Of a stretch of 64,000 bases of DNA, positions 29,687 through 39,467 are shown piece after piece (the stretch's first letter is position 1; every line of letters begins with the position of its first letter). Source of the stretch: Pseudomonas duriflava (lineage in GTDB: Bacteria; Pseudomonadota; Gammaproteobacteria; Pseudomonadales; Pseudomonadaceae); NCBI RefSeq assembly GCF_007830155.1, contig NZ_VLKY01000001.1, positions 434,001-498,000 on the forward strand, read 5' to 3'. A model generated the notes under the pieces. It did no database searches. It saw only the letters and a program-made list of their open reading frames with translations, and was not told the DNA's origin. A program made the translations under genes and the position numbers.

Positions 29687-29881
29687 ATGTCCAACAAAGA
29701 GGAAAAGCCGGTTCGTTCGCCCTGTGTTCAGGTCTGCCTGCTAGATGAGGCTGATATTTGTACGGGATGCCAGCGAACTGCCCAGGAAATTTCCTATTGG
29801 GGGCGCATGACTAACGCCGAGCGGCGTGAGACCTTGCAGCGTTGCGATGAGCGTGCACGTGCAGCCGGGCTCTATTTCTAA
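29687..29881 (+). CDS. DUF1289 protein
   Basis: A 64-residue protein with four cysteines in the pattern C13, C17, C25, C28 (SPCVQVC, CTGC), followed by ISYWGRMTNAERR. This is the DUF1289 family, probably a small metal- or iron-sulfur-binding protein of unknown role. It precedes purT by 30 bases and may be cotranscribed with it. Confidence 0.9.
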   Translation: MSNKEEKPVRSPCVQVCLLDEADICTGCQRTAQEISYWGRMTNAERRETLQRCDERARAAGLYF

Positions 29882-29911
29882 CGCACCATAACCTGTATTT
29901 GAGGAGCCTAC

Positions 29912-31093
29912 ATGACCCGAATCGGAACTCCATTATCCCCTACGGCAACACGCGTTCTGTTGTGTGGCTCTGGTGAGCTCGGCAAGGAAGTCGTGATCGA
30001 GTTACAACGCCTGGGTGTGGAGGTCATTGCTGTCGATCGTTATGCAAGTGCGCCTGCAATGCAGGTCGCTCATCGCAGTCATGTCATTAATATGCTCGAT
30101 GGTGTGGCGTTGCGTGCCGTAATCGAGCAGGAGAAGCCACACTATATCGTGCCGGAAATCGAGGCTATTGCTACAGCTACTTTGGTTGAGCTGGAGAGCG
30201 AAGGCTATACCGTGGTGCCAACAGCCCGGGCCGCACAGTTAACTATGAATCGTGAAGGCATTCGTCGCCTGGCTGCCGAAGAGTTGAGGGTTCCAACGTC
30301 GCCTTACCATTTTGCCGATACGTTTGAAGAGTATGCGGCTGCGGTTGCCTCTGTAGGAATGCCTTGCGTAGTCAAGCCGATCATGAGCTCCTCCGGGAAA
30401 GGGCAGAGCGTTATCAAAAGCCAGGATGATATCCAGGCGGCTTGGGACTATGCGCAAGAAGGTGGTCGTGCAGGTAAGGGACGCGTTATAGTCGAAGGCT
30501 TCGTCGACTTCGATTATGAAATTACACTGCTAACAGTGCGGCATGTTGACGGTACGTCTTTTTGTGAACCTATCGGACACCGTCAGGTAAAAGGAGATTA
30601 CCACGAGTCTTGGCAGCCGCAGGCTATGAGCCCCAAAGCCTTGGCTGAATCCGAGCGCATTGCCAAGGCGGTGACCGAAGCGTTGGGTGGCCGTGGACTT
30701 TTTGGAGTAGAGCTATTCATCAAGGGTGACGAAGTCTGGTTTAGTGAAGTGTCGCCGCGGCCCCATGATACTGGATTAGTTACGCTTATCTCCCAGGATC
30801 TGTCTGAGTTCGCTTTGCATGCACGGGCCATCCTAGGGCTGCCTATTCCTGTTATTCGCCAATTCGGCCCCGCTGCCTCTGCGGTACTGCTGGTTGAAGG
30901 AAATTCCACTCAAGCGCAATTCGGTAATTTGCAGGCAGCCTTGAGTGAGCCGGACACCTCGCTACGCCTGTTCGGCAAGCCTGAAGTAGCTGGGCAGCGT
31001 CGCATGGGGGTGGCCTTGGCGCGAGATGCGTCTATCGAGGCGGCCCGCCGTAAGGCTGTTGCTGTTTCTCAGGCTATTGACGTAAGCCTGTAA
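29912..31093 (+). CDS. purT: Formate-dependent phosphoribosylglycinamide formyltransferase 2
   Basis: The 393-residue ATP-grasp enzyme makes formyl-GAR from GAR, formate and ATP, the folate-independent third step of purine synthesis, just before PurL. GAR-binding motifs are seen in [12 protein letters not shown]; the ATP-grasp block is in [14 protein letters not shown], and the metal/ATP residues in [20 protein letters not shown] with RPHDTG. AGGAG precedes the ATG. It ends before a perfect hairpin shared with the convergent transporter pseudogene. Confidence 0.97.
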   Translation: MTRIGTPLSPTATRVLLCGSGELGKEVVIELQRLGVEVIAVDRYASAPAMQVAHRSHVINMLDGVALRAVIEQEKPHYIVPEIEAIATATLVELESEGYTVVPTARAAQLTMNREGIRRLAAEELRVPTSPYHFADTFEEYAAAVASVGMPCVVKPIMSSSGKGQSVIKSQDDIQAAWDYAQEGGRAGKGRVIVEGFVDFDYEITLLTVRHVDGTSFCEPIGHRQVKGDYHESWQPQAMSPKALAESERIAKAVTEALGGRGLFGVELFIKGDEVWFSEVSPRPHDTGLVTLISQDLSEFALHARAILGLPIPVIRQFGPAASAVLLVEGNSTQAQFGNLQAALSEPDTSLRLFGKPEVAGQRRMGVALARDASIEAARRKAVAVSQAIDVSL

Positions 31094-31105
31094 GCTTTCG
31101 ATATG

Positions 31106-31130
31106 ACCTGGCTCTTGCCAAGAGCCAGGT
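31106..31130. terminator. Convergent hairpin after purT
   Basis: A perfect 11-base inverted repeat (ACCTGGCTCTT at 31106-31116, AAGAGCCAGGT at 31120-31130) with a GCC loop, 12 bases after the purT stop. No clear U-tract follows on either strand, so it may act by pausing or as an mRNA 3' end stabiliser. Confidence 0.55.
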
Positions 31131-31138
31131 TGCAATCT

Positions 31139-32449
31139 TCAAAGATCCTGGTCTCGGGTCTCTTTCAGGCACAATATTGCGATAAGGCTGATTAGCGCGG
31201 CGGCCGATACATAACCTCCCACCCAGCTTAGGCCCCCCGTGTCCGCCAAGCGTTGCGCAATATAAGGCGCTACAGATGCGCCCAGAATACCGCCCAGGTT
31301 ATATGCTGCTGAAGCTCCGGTGTAACGCACAGAGGTCGGAAATATTTCTGGTAGGAATGCGCCCATGGGGGCGAAAGTCATTCCCATCAAGAACAATTCG
31401 AGGACAAGGAATAAGGCAACGCCTATGCTTGAGCCTTGGGTCAGTAGCGGCTCCATAGTAAATCCGGAAAGCAAGGCTGCTATAGCGCTGTAGGCTAGAA
31501 CCGGTTTACGTCCGAAACGATCCGCCAGTCAAGCGGATAAGGGAGTCGCTAAGGCCATGAACACTACGGCAAAACATAAGAGGCCCAGGAAGCGTTCACG
31601 GCTATAGCCTAGTGTTTTGACACCATAACTAAGCGAAAAGACTGTTGAGATATAAAACAGCGCATAGCACACCACCATGGCTAAAGCTCCCAACAGCATA
31701 GGGCGCCAATGCTTGGTCAGGGCCTCGGTCAGAGGAAGGCGTACCTTTTCCTGGCGCGCCATGGCCTTGGCGAACACAGGTGTTTCAGTAAGCTTGAGTC
31801 GGACATAGAGCCCTACCATTACTAAGGCAGCACTCAGGATGAAAGGAATGCGCCAGCCCCAATCCTTAAACTGCTCGTCAGTTAGTGTTAGGGCTAACGT
31901 GAGAAATAACCCATTGGCTGCAAGGAAGCCAATAGAAGGGCCTAATTGGGGAAACATGCCAAACCAGGCGCGCTTGTGTTTAGGTGCATTCTCAGTAGCC
32001 AGCAGCGCAGCTCCGCCCCATTCGCCGCCTAAGCCTAATCCTTGCGCAAACCGAAGGAGGCAAAGGAGTGCAGGTGCCCAGCCGCCAATACTGGCATAGC
32101 CAGGTAGCAAGCCGATCAGCGTGGTTGAAACGCCCATCAGCAAGAGCGAGGCAACCAGTGTGGATTTTCGCCCAATACGATCACCGAAATGTCCGAACAG
32201 GGCTGAGCCCAAGGGGCGAGCCAAAAAAGCAATGCCAAAGGTAACGAATGCACTAAGTGTCTGAGCAATGGCCGATGTTTGTGGGAAAAATACGGGTCCA
32301 ATGACCAGTGCGGCAGCCGTTGCGTAAACATAGAAATCATAGAACTCGATGGCAGTGCCGATAAAGCTGGCGGTTGCAACACGGGCTGGAGAGTTTGCAG
32401 GCACAGGCGTTGCTGTTTGTTCTGAAGTATAAGAAGCGGTGACAGTCAT
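31139..32449 (-). pseudogene. MHS-family (MFS) transporter interrupted by one in-frame TGA
   Basis: Two open frames in the same reading frame are separated only by a TGA at 31531-31529. The upstream part (306 residues, start MTVTASYTSE) has the MHS-family N-terminus: GTAIEFYDFYVYATAAAL, FGDRIGRKSTL and LRFAQGLGLGGEWGGA. The frame continues past the stop as LADRFGRKPVLAYSAIA and on to a proper C-terminus. Full length would be 436 residues, normal for the family (dicarboxylate, shikimate, proline or betaine symporters). Relatives usually have Trp just before LADRFGR, so a TGG to TGA change is the simplest explanation. Real mutation, sequencing error, or leaky readthrough cannot be separated here. 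Confidence 0.85.
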
Positions 32450-32688
32450 ATAGTGGCCCAGACAAATGTTGTTATAAGGTCTGGTTCGGTTGCGGAGTCC
32501 GGGTAGGAGGCAAGGCGATCATTCTGTGCGGATGCGAAACACGACCTGTTATAGAGGTGATCCATGCCGCAATAGGGTGGTTGGGGCAGGAACGCTTAGC
32601 TGGGTAAGCAATAAAGATTATGGACAAGCCTCGACTGGAGCATCAAGGCTTGTGAGTGGGAAAAGGCGAAAAATCAATCGCTTTCTAG

Positions 32689-33489
32689 TCAGACGTGCAA
32701 AATAAATTCACGCACCAATTTACTGCCGAAATAGGCAAGCATTAACAGGCAGAAGCCTGCCAGTGTCCAGCGAATGGCAGTATGTCCGCGCCAGCCAAGG
32801 CGGTTCCGCCCCCATAGCAGCACGCCAAAAAGTATCCAGGCTAAACAGGAAAGAATCGTCTTATGAACCAGATGCTGGGCAAACATATCTTCCAGAAACA
32901 ACCAGCCTGAGATCAGCGAGAGGGACAATACGGCCCAACCGGCCCACAGGAAGCCAAATAGCAGGCTCTCCATAGTCTGTAGCGGTGGAAAGCTGCGAAT
33001 AAGTCCTGAAGGATGCTTGTTTTTAAGCTGGCGGTCCTGCACGAGCAGCAGCAGGGATTGAAAGACGGCAAGAGTCAGAAGGCCATAGGCTATGATCGAT
33101 AGCAGCACGTGGGTCAGAATGCCTGGTGTGATATCGATTGGTTGTACGGTGCCGGCAGGTACAAACTCCGCTAGAAGAGCAGTAATGGCCCCTAGTGGAT
33201 AGATAAGAATCAGTAGGGTATGCAGTGGCATTCGCACGCAGCCCAGCAACATTAGAAAGATGGTGACAGCAGCAATCAGGCTGGACGCGTCGAAGAAATC
33301 TAACGACAGGGTCGTTGGTAGAATCAGTTGGATGAGCAGTGCTATGCAGTGACTAATAAGAGCCACGATGCCGGGTGCCACGAGAAGCGCTGTATTAGGG
33401 CGTCTGCGGCCAGCCAGGCAGAGGCCTTGGTAAACCATCGCAGCAAAATAGAAAGCGGCAGCCGCTAAAGTAGGAAGAAGGGATGACAT
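32689..33489 (-). CDS. YpjD/CcsA-like inner-membrane protein
   Basis: A 266-residue membrane protein with about eight hydrophobic segments. The cytochrome c assembly-type core is visible in GILTHVLLSIIAYGLLTLA and, later, HLVHKTILSCLAWILFGVL, with the family's conserved histidines. It resembles the C-terminal part of CcsA but has no WWD motif that I can see, as in the YpjD group next to ffh in Gammaproteobacteria. The role is unknown; heme handling or a role in SRP-related membrane processes has not been shown. It is divergent from ffh. Confidence 0.88.
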   Translation of the reverse strand: MSSLLPTLAAAAFYFAAMVYQGLCLAGRRRPNTALLVAPGIVALISHCIALLIQLILPTTLSLDFFDASSLIAAVTIFLMLLGCVRMPLHTLLILIYPLGAITALLAEFVPAGTVQPIDITPGILTHVLLSIIAYGLLTLAVFQSLLLLVQDRQLKNKHPSGLIRSFPPLQTMESLLFGFLWAGWAVLSLSLISGWLFLEDMFAQHLVHKTILSCLAWILFGVLLWGRNRLGWRGHTAIRWTLAGFCLLMLAYFGSKLVREFILHV

Positions 33490-33623
33490 AAATCCAGGAT
33501 CAAGGAATCCAAAGGACTGAAGTTTGGCACAGAAGGTTGTATGGGCGGAAGCCTGTCGACAGTGCCAGGCTCCTGCCTCTTCGGTATACTTCGCGATCTG
33601 CCGCCAGTCTTGGACGCATTTCC

Positions 33624-35000
33624 ATGTTTGAAAACCTGACAGATAGACTTTCCCAGAGCCTCCGCCATATTACTGGTAAGGCTAAACTGACTGAAGACAA
33701 CATCAAGGACACGCTGCGCGAAGTCCGCATGGCGCTGCTTGAGGCGGATGTCGCCCTACCTGTCGTCAAGGATTTCGTCAATAAGGTCAAGGAGCGTGCC
33801 GTAGGGACCGAAGTTTCAAAAAGCCTAACCCCCGGCCAGGCGTTCGTGAAGATCGTACGGGCCGAGCTTGAAGAGCTGATGGGCGCGGCTAATGAGGACT
33901 TGGCACTCAACGTCTCGCCGCCAGCCGTGATTCTAATGGCTGGTCTGCAAGGGGCAGGTAAGACCACGACGGTTGGTAAGCTGGCTCGATTTCTAAAAGA
34001 GCGCAAGAAGAAAAGTGTTCTGGTCGTGTCGGCTGACGTTTACCGCCCGGCGGCTATCAAGCAGCTGCAAACCTTGGCCGATGATGTAGGTGTTGCCTTC
34101 TATCCGTCCGATATCAGCCAAAAGCCCGTAGCGATTGCTGAAGCGGCGGTACGCGAGGCAAAGCTAAAGTTCATTGATGTAGTGATCGTGGATACCGCAG
34201 GGCGCTTGCATATCGATGCTGACATGATGGCGGAGATCCAGCAGGTTCATTCGGCTATCAAGCCGGCCGAAACCCTGTTTGTTGTCGACGCGATGACCGG
34301 TCAGGATGCTGCCAATACTGCTAAGGCCTTTAATGACGCGCTACCGCTAACAGGTGTTGTACTCACTAAGGTGGATGGCGATGCTCGCGGCGGTGCTGCC
34401 CTTTCCGTGCGGGCTATTACAGGGAAGCCGATTAAGTTTTTAGGGATGGGAGAGAAAAGCGAAGCGCTTGATCCCTTCCATCCCGATCGTATCGCCTCTC
34501 GTATTCTCGGTATGGGCGATGTACTAAGCCTTATCGAGCAAGCCGAGCAGACGCTGGATAAGGAAAAGGCCGACAAACTGGCCAAAAAGCTTAAGAAAGG
34601 AAAGGGCTTTGATCTAGAAGACTTTCGTGATCAGCTTCGTCAGATGAAAAACATGGGCGGTCTAGGATCGCTAATGGATAAGTTGCCGACGATGATGGGT
34701 GGGGTCAACCTATCGCAGATGGGTAATGTTCAGGGCACGGCTGAAAAGCATTTCAAGCAGATGGAAGCCATCATCGACTCGATGACGCCTGCCGAGCGGC
34801 GCGACCCTGAGATGATAAGCGGATCGCGCAAGCGTCGTATTGCCATGGGCTCCGGTACCCAGGTTCAGGACGTAGGGCGCTTGATAAAACAGCACAAGCA
34901 AATGCAGAAAATGATGAAAAAGGTTACGGCCAAGGGCGGGTTGTCCAAGCTCATGCGTGGCATGGGAGGCATGTTCCCGGGCGGTATGCCAAAGCTTTGA
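33624..35000 (+). CDS. ffh: Signal recognition particle protein (GTPase)
   Basis: The 458-residue protein binds 4.5S RNA and delivers nascent membrane proteins to FtsY. Start MFENLTDRLS is the family start; a longer frame adds 29 residues without support. NG domain: P-loop GLQGAGKTTTVGKLA, DTAGRLHID, TKVDGDARGG. The M domain (from about 325) is Met rich (MKNMGGLGSLMDKLP, MQKMMKKVT, MRGMGGMFPGG) and binds signal peptides and RNA. The ribosome-binding site is weak. Confidence 0.98.
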   Translation: MFENLTDRLSQSLRHITGKAKLTEDNIKDTLREVRMALLEADVALPVVKDFVNKVKERAVGTEVSKSLTPGQAFVKIVRAELEELMGAANEDLALNVSPPAVILMAGLQGAGKTTTVGKLARFLKERKKKSVLVVSADVYRPAAIKQLQTLADDVGVAFYPSDISQKPVAIAEAAVREAKLKFIDVVIVDTAGRLHIDADMMAEIQQVHSAIKPAETLFVVDAMTGQDAANTAKAFNDALPLTGVVLTKVDGDARGGAALSVRAITGKPIKFLGMGEKSEALDPFHPDRIASRILGMGDVLSLIEQAEQTLDKEKADKLAKKLKKGKGFDLEDFRDQLRQMKNMGGLGSLMDKLPTMMGGVNLSQMGNVQGTAEKHFKQMEAIIDSMTPAERRDPEMISGSRKRRIAMGSGTQVQDVGRLIKQHKQMQKMMKKVTAKGGLSKLMRGMGGMFPGGMPKL

Positions 35001-35058
35001 TGGGAGTTAGGTTGAGGCTGGAAACGCGTCGACCTATCATCCGTTGGGGAAAAAGAGT

Positions 35059-35086
35059 TTGCAATCGCTTGGATTATCCTTAAAAT
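35059..35086 (+). promoter_or_regulatory. Probable rpsP operon promoter
   Basis: TTGCAA (35059-35064) and TAAAAT (35081-35086) are spaced 16 bases apart, close to sigma-70 consensus, about 75 bases before rpsP. The leader then holds GC-rich overlapping repeats (GGCCTTTCGGGCC, then GGGCCTGAGGCCC) that could form alternative hairpins. Confidence 0.65.
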
Positions 35087-35158
35087 ATGCGGCCTTTCGG
35101 GCCTGAGGCCCAGCGTGCGCAACGTTTGTAAAGCACCGACTACAGGAACAGAGTTCAC

Positions 35159-35422
35159 ATGTTAACCATCCGTCTTGCCCGTGGTGGCTCCAAGAAGCGT
35201 CCCTTCTACCACCTGACCGTGACCAACAGCCGCAACGCCCGTGATGGCCGTTTCGTTGAGCGTATCGGTTTCTTCAATCCGGTTGCTGCCGGTAACGAAG
35301 TACGTCTTTCCGTTGACACCGAGCGTGCTAACTACTGGCTGAGCCAGGGCGCACAGCCGTCTGAGCGTGTTGCTCAGCTGCTCAAGGATTCCAAGGTCAA
35401 CGCTGTTGCAGCTACTGCCTGA
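35159..35422 (+). CDS. rpsP: 30S ribosomal protein S16
   Basis: The 87-residue S16 starts [18 protein letters not shown] and contains [20 protein letters not shown], the family pattern. It is a primary component of 16S 5' domain assembly. It opens the rpsP-rimM-trmD-rplS operon; rimM follows after 5 bases. Slightly longer than the E. coli protein by an Ala/Val-rich tail. Confidence 0.98.
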   Translation: MLTIRLARGGSKKRPFYHLTVTNSRNARDGRFVERIGFFNPVAAGNEVRLSVDTERANYWLSQGAQPSERVAQLLKDSKVNAVAATA

Positions 35423-35427
35423 AGATC

Positions 35428-35967
35428 ATGAGTCAGACGCCTGCACCTTTAGAGGACTTGGTTGTTCTCGGTAAAATCGTTTCGGTGTATGGCGTGCGCG
35501 GTGAGGTGAAGGTCTACTCCTTTACCGACCCGTTGGACAACCTGCTGGACTACCCTAACTGGATACTTCGTCGAGAAGGGAATGTTCGGTACATGAGCGT
35601 GGCAAGTGGCCGCCTACATGGAAAGGTCCTTACTGCCAAACTCAAGGGTCTGGATGATCGTGAAGAGGCTCGAGCCTTAGCAGGGTTTGAAATCTGCATT
35701 CCTCGGAGCGAGCTTCCGGATTTGGATGAAGGCGATTACTACTGGTATCAGTTGGAAGGGCTCCGGGTGATCAATCAAGACGGGCAATGGCTCGGTATGA
35801 TCGATCATATGCTGGAGACTGGTTCAAATGACGTCATGGTGGTCAAGCCGTGTACGGGTAGCCTTGATGATCGCGAGCGTTTGCTTCCTTATATTTTGGA
35901 GCAATATGTTCTTTCGATTGATCTGGCTGCCGGTGAAATGCGAGTGAACTGGGACGCGGATTTCTAA
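35428..35967 (+). CDS. rimM: 16S rRNA processing/ribosome maturation factor
   Basis: The 179-residue factor helps mature the 30S head by binding S19 near 16S helices 31-33. The N-terminal RimM domain has VLGKIVSVYGVRGEVKVYSF; the C-terminal PRC-barrel has DYYWYQLEGLRV and ends with LLPYILEQYVLSIDL. Its ATG lies 5 bases after the rpsP stop, with the ribosome-binding site overlapping the end of rpsP. Confidence 0.97.
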   Translation: MSQTPAPLEDLVVLGKIVSVYGVRGEVKVYSFTDPLDNLLDYPNWILRREGNVRYMSVASGRLHGKVLTAKLKGLDDREEARALAGFEICIPRSELPDLDEGDYYWYQLEGLRVINQDGQWLGMIDHMLETGSNDVMVVKPCTGSLDDRERLLPYILEQYVLSIDLAAGEMRVNWDADF

Positions 35968-35970
35968 TCC

Positions 35971-36714
35971 ATGCGTGTCGACGTCATTAGCATTTTCCCT
36001 GAAGTATTCACGGCCGTTCGTGATTTCGGTATTACCGGTCGTGCGGTCAAGCATGGGCTTTTACAGCTCAACTGCCTGAACCCGCGGGACTATACCGAGG
36101 ATCGACATCGAACTGTGGACGACCGACCCTTCGGAGGTGGTCCGGGCATGGTGATGAAGATCCAGCCGCTGGAGCGAGCATTGAATGATGCGCGCAGCCA
36201 GGCCGGTGCTTCGGTGAAGGTGATTTATCTTTCGCCACAGGGGCGTCAGTTGACGCAACAGGGCGTAAAGGAGCTTGCGAAAGAGGAACATCTGATCCTT
36301 ATCGCAGGACGTTACGAAGGCATCGATGAGCGTTTTATCGAAGCGCATGTCGATGAGGAATGGTCGATTGGTGACTATGTGCTATCGGGCGGCGAGCTGC
36401 CGGCCATGGTGCTGATCGATGCGGTAACGCGGCTACTGCCTGGAGCGTTGGGGCATGTAGATTCTGCCGAGCAGGATTCGTTTACGGACGGTTTGCTCGA
36501 TTGCCCGCACTACACCCGACCTGAGGTGTATGCAGGACAGCGCGTACCCGATGTATTGCTTAGTGGTAATCATGAGCATATCCGGCGCTGGCGTTTGCAG
36601 CAGTCCCTTGGAAGGACCTATGAACGTCGGGCTGATCTTCTGGAAAGACGCTCGCTTTCTGGAGAAGAGCAAAAGCTGCTGGCGGAATATCTTCGTCAGC
36701 GGGACGATAGTTAA
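35971..36714 (+). CDS. trmD: tRNA (guanine(37)-N1)-methyltransferase
   Basis: The 247-residue SPOUT enzyme makes m1G37 to stop +1 slippage. Key blocks: [26 protein letters not shown], the trefoil-knot SAM region [13 protein letters not shown] with [15 protein letters not shown], and [18 protein letters not shown]. It starts 3 bases after the rimM stop. Confidence 0.98.
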   Translation: MRVDVISIFPEVFTAVRDFGITGRAVKHGLLQLNCLNPRDYTEDRHRTVDDRPFGGGPGMVMKIQPLERALNDARSQAGASVKVIYLSPQGRQLTQQGVKELAKEEHLILIAGRYEGIDERFIEAHVDEEWSIGDYVLSGGELPAMVLIDAVTRLLPGALGHVDSAEQDSFTDGLLDCPHYTRPEVYAGQRVPDVLLSGNHEHIRRWRLQQSLGRTYERRADLLERRSLSGEEQKLLAEYLRQRDDS

Positions 36715-36759
36715 CGTATCGATGGCAGGTCTGACGGCTTGTCTTAGGAGCACAACAGT

Positions 36760-37110
36760 ATGACCAACAAGATTATTGCACAGCTTGAAGCTGAACAAAT
36801 GAACAAGGAAATCCCGGCTTTCGCGCCTGGCGATACCGTAATTGTTCAAGTAAAAGTAAAGGAAGGCGACCGTCAGCGTCTGCAGGCCTTTGAAGGCGTT
36901 GTGATCGGCAAGCGTAACCGCGGTCTGAACAGTGCTTTCACCGTTCGTAAAATTTCTAACGGTGTAGGTGTAGAGCGTACCTTCCAAACGTATAGCCCCC
37001 TGATCGATAGCGTCAGCGTCAAGCGTCGCGGCGATGTTCGCAAGGCCAAGCTGTACTACCTGCGTGAGCTGTCTGGTAAGGCCGCGCGCATCAAGGAAAA
37101 GCTGGTTTAA
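36760..37110 (+). CDS. rplS: 50S ribosomal protein L19
   Basis: The 116-residue L19 lies at the 30S/50S interface. Diagnostic sequence: [40 protein letters not shown] and [13 protein letters not shown]. It is the last gene of the operon; a strong terminator follows. A GGAGCACA site precedes the ATG. Confidence 0.98.
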   Translation: MTNKIIAQLEAEQMNKEIPAFAPGDTVIVQVKVKEGDRQRLQAFEGVVIGKRNRGLNSAFTVRKISNGVGVERTFQTYSPLIDSVSVKRRGDVRKAKLYYLRELSGKAARIKEKLV

Positions 37111-37123
37111 TCCAGCGCTTCCC

Positions 37124-37153
37124 AAAAAAAGCAGCCCTAGGGCTGCTTTTTTT
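37124..37153. terminator. rpsP-rplS operon terminator
   Basis: GCAGCCC and GGGCTGC arms flanked by A7 and T7 form a near-perfect intrinsic terminator that would also work on the opposite strand. Confidence 0.95.
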
Positions 37154-37198
37154 ATTGTTCTAGCAAAACCCTTTTCTAAGTCGCTTCATTGAGGTTGT

Positions 37199-37618
37199 AT
37201 GACGCCACGCGAACAGGAAATAGCGCGCCGCACTTCGCTTTCGGAAACTCGTGTAGCCAAGACGATATTCCCGTCTGATACCAATCATCACCACACCTTG
37301 TTTGGTGGTCAGGCCATGGCCTGGATGGATGAAGTATCGTTTATCACTGCTACACGGTTTTGTCGGCTTCCCCTTGTTACGGTGTCGACGGATCGAATCG
37401 ATTTCAATCACCCTATTCCAGGCGGATCGATTGTTGAGTTAATCGGTCGGGTCATCAAGGTTGGAACCACAAGCATTAAGGTACAGGTCGAGATCTATTT
37501 GGAAAGTATGTACTGCGAGGGGCGAGAGCTGGCAATCGCGGGTGCTTTCAGTTTTGTTGCGCTCGATGAGCAGAAGCGCCCCGTACCGATCCTTCCTCAT
37601 TATCCCATCGAACGCTAG
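37199..37618 (+). CDS. Acyl-CoA thioesterase (YciA-type hotdog)
   Basis: A 139-residue hotdog-fold protein. Sequence FPSDTNHHHTLFGGQAMAWM with the catalytic Asp in MDEVSF and the block TVSTDRIDFNHPIPGGSIVE match acyl-CoA hydrolases of the YciA/BACH group, which release fatty acids from CoA in the cytoplasm. Chain-length preference is unknown. It lies 15 bases upstream of xerD and may be cotranscribed. Confidence 0.9.
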   Translation: MTPREQEIARRTSLSETRVAKTIFPSDTNHHHTLFGGQAMAWMDEVSFITATRFCRLPLVTVSTDRIDFNHPIPGGSIVELIGRVIKVGTTSIKVQVEIYLESMYCEGRELAIAGAFSFVALDEQKRPVPILPHYPIER

Positions 37619-37633
37619 GGTTGAAAGTTCGCT

Positions 37634-38524
37634 ATGCGCGACCATCCTTTCATTATTCGCTTTCTCGATGCCTTATGGCTGGAGAAAGGACTTTCCGAGC
37701 ATACGCGCAGCGCTTATCAGAATGATCTGAGTCAGTTCGATGCATGGTTGGGCGAACAAGGTATTTCCTTGGAAAATGCTGGGCGGGATCGCCTGTTGGA
37801 TCATTTGGCCTGGCGATTAGATCGCGGATATAAAGCGCGCTCGACTGCCCGTTTTCTTTCCAGTGTGCGCAGTTTCTACCGTTATGCTGTTCGTGAGGGG
37901 TGGGTAGAGCAGGATCCTACCTTGCAAGTTGATCTGCCAAAGCTGGGCGCGCCGCTGCCTAAAAGCCTGTCGGAAGCTGATGTCGAGGCGCTGTTGGCCG
38001 CACCTGATACCGACGATCCTTTAGGTATGCGGGATCGAACCATGCTTGAGGTGTTGTACGCTACTGGTTTGCGGGTGAGTGAACTGGTAGGGCTTACGCT
38101 TCAGCAGCTTAATCTGAGGCAGGGGTCATTGCGTGTATTCGGCAAGGGAAATAAAGAGCGCTTAATTCCCTTGGGTGAAGAAGCTATTGCTTGGCTTGAG
38201 CGTTACCTGCGTGAAGCGCGAGGTGCATTGCAGAACGGACTGGCAACGGATGTGCTTTTTCCAAGCCTCAGAGGCACAGAGATGACGAGGCAGACTTTTT
38301 GGCATCGTATCAAGTTGCATGCCCAGACAGCAGGAATCGATAAGCCACTTTCTCCTCATACGTTGCGACATGCCTTCGCTACGCATCTTCTTAATCATGG
38401 TGCGGATTTACGGACAGTACAGATGTTGCTGGGGCATTCCAGTCTGTCTACAACTCAAATTTATACACATATTGCCCGTGCCCGCTTGCAAACCTTGCAT
38501 GCACAACACCATCCGCGTGGTTAA
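37634..38524 (+). CDS. xerD: Site-specific tyrosine recombinase XerD
   Basis: The 296-residue recombinase acts with XerC at dif to resolve chromosome dimers under FtsK control. N-terminal SAM-like DNA-binding domain (FLDALWLEKGLSEHTRSAYQ); catalytic residues Arg147, Lys171, His242, Arg245, His268 and Tyr277 are all seen (ATGLRVSEL, GKGNKERL, HTLRHAFATHLL, LGHSSLSTTQIYTH). Length and context next to dsbC fit the core XerD, not a mobile integrase. Confidence 0.97.
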   Translation: MRDHPFIIRFLDALWLEKGLSEHTRSAYQNDLSQFDAWLGEQGISLENAGRDRLLDHLAWRLDRGYKARSTARFLSSVRSFYRYAVREGWVEQDPTLQVDLPKLGAPLPKSLSEADVEALLAAPDTDDPLGMRDRTMLEVLYATGLRVSELVGLTLQQLNLRQGSLRVFGKGNKERLIPLGEEAIAWLERYLREARGALQNGLATDVLFPSLRGTEMTRQTFWHRIKLHAQTAGIDKPLSPHTLRHAFATHLLNHGADLRTVQMLLGHSSLSTTQIYTHIARARLQTLHAQHHPRG

Positions 38525-38575
38525 GCTTGGTCAAGCTGCTGTGGTAGGCTGGCGATACTTTCACAGGAGTTCTTC

Positions 38576-39304
38576 ATGCGTATATCCCGTTTCGTACTGG
38601 CAGCCTGTTTGGGACTGACCAGTGCCTTGGCTGTAGCGGAACCTGAGCAGGCCATTCGTAAGACCTTGAGCACGTTGCAGCCGGGACTCACCGTCGAAGC
38701 CATTGAAAAGAGCCCACTAGAGGGTGTTTATCAAGTCCAGCTTGGTGGTGGCAGGGTGCTTTATGCCAGTGAGGATGGTCAGTTCATCATGCAGGGTTAC
38801 TTATATCAGTTGCAGAATGGTCAGGCTGTCAATCTGACCGAGCAAGCTGAAGGTGCTGCTATCGCCAAGCAAATCAATGCGCTTGATAATCAGCAAATGG
38901 TGGTCTTTCCGGCAAAAGGCGAAACGAAAGGTCACGTGACTGTATTTACGGACACGACCTGTCCTTATTGTCAGAAGCTGCACGCTGAGGTGCCTGAGCT
39001 TAACAAGCAAGGAATCGAGGTGCGTTATCTCGCGTTTCCTCGGCAGGGATTGGGATCACCAGGGCATAAGCAGCTCGAGGCGGTCTGGTGCGCCACGGAT
39101 CGTGCGGATGCGATGGAGCGTATGTTCGAAGGTAAAGAAGTCAAATCGCCCTCCTGCGATGATCCTGTTGCCAAACAATTCCAGCTTGGACAGTCCATGG
39201 GCATTCAGGGGACACCGGCCATCATTCTGGCCAACGGTCATATCATTCCAGGCTATCAGCCGGCCAAGCAATTGGTTGAGGAAGCGCTGGCGGCTAGCCA
39301 GTAA
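38576..39304 (+). CDS. dsbC: Thiol:disulfide interchange protein (disulfide isomerase)
   Basis: The 242-residue periplasmic isomerase corrects wrong disulfides and is kept reduced by DsbD. It has a signal peptide (MRISRFVLAACLGLTSALAVA), an N-terminal dimerisation domain and a thioredoxin-fold domain with the CPYC active site (Cys129, Cys132). Cis-Pro is in GTPAIIL. It sits between xerD and hom, as in other Pseudomonas. Confidence 0.96.
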   Translation: MRISRFVLAACLGLTSALAVAEPEQAIRKTLSTLQPGLTVEAIEKSPLEGVYQVQLGGGRVLYASEDGQFIMQGYLYQLQNGQAVNLTEQAEGAAIAKQINALDNQQMVVFPAKGETKGHVTVFTDTTCPYCQKLHAEVPELNKQGIEVRYLAFPRQGLGSPGHKQLEAVWCATDRADAMERMFEGKEVKSPSCDDPVAKQFQLGQSMGIQGTPAIILANGHIIPGYQPAKQLVEEALAASQ

Positions 39305-39318
39305 GTTGTCATCTCTTT

Positions 39319-39347
39319 AGGCCGAGGATCGCTCGGCCTTTTCGTTT
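39319..39347 (+). terminator. dsbC terminator
   Basis: AGGCCGAG (39319-39326) pairs with CTCGGCCT (39332-39339) over a GATCG loop and is followed by TTTCGTTT. Confidence 0.85.
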
Positions 39348-39467
39348 CTGTAAGGAAGATTTGCGCCTATCCAGTGAGTCAGGCGGCGTGCTTCAAGGTA
39401 CACTCGACTTCTTGGTTTTTATCTGCCTGGTATGTACCGCCGAGGCTTATAGCATGGGGAATAATGC

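Noticed and set aside
32490-32705. 71-codon frame between the transporter pseudogene and the YpjD-like gene
   Set aside because: It overlaps the end of the YpjD-like gene and encodes an Arg-rich sequence with no support.
37634-38524. Tyrosine recombinase as a sign of a mobile element
   Set aside because: Length, catalytic residues and the dsbC-hom context identify the housekeeping XerD; no attachment repeats or phage genes are near.
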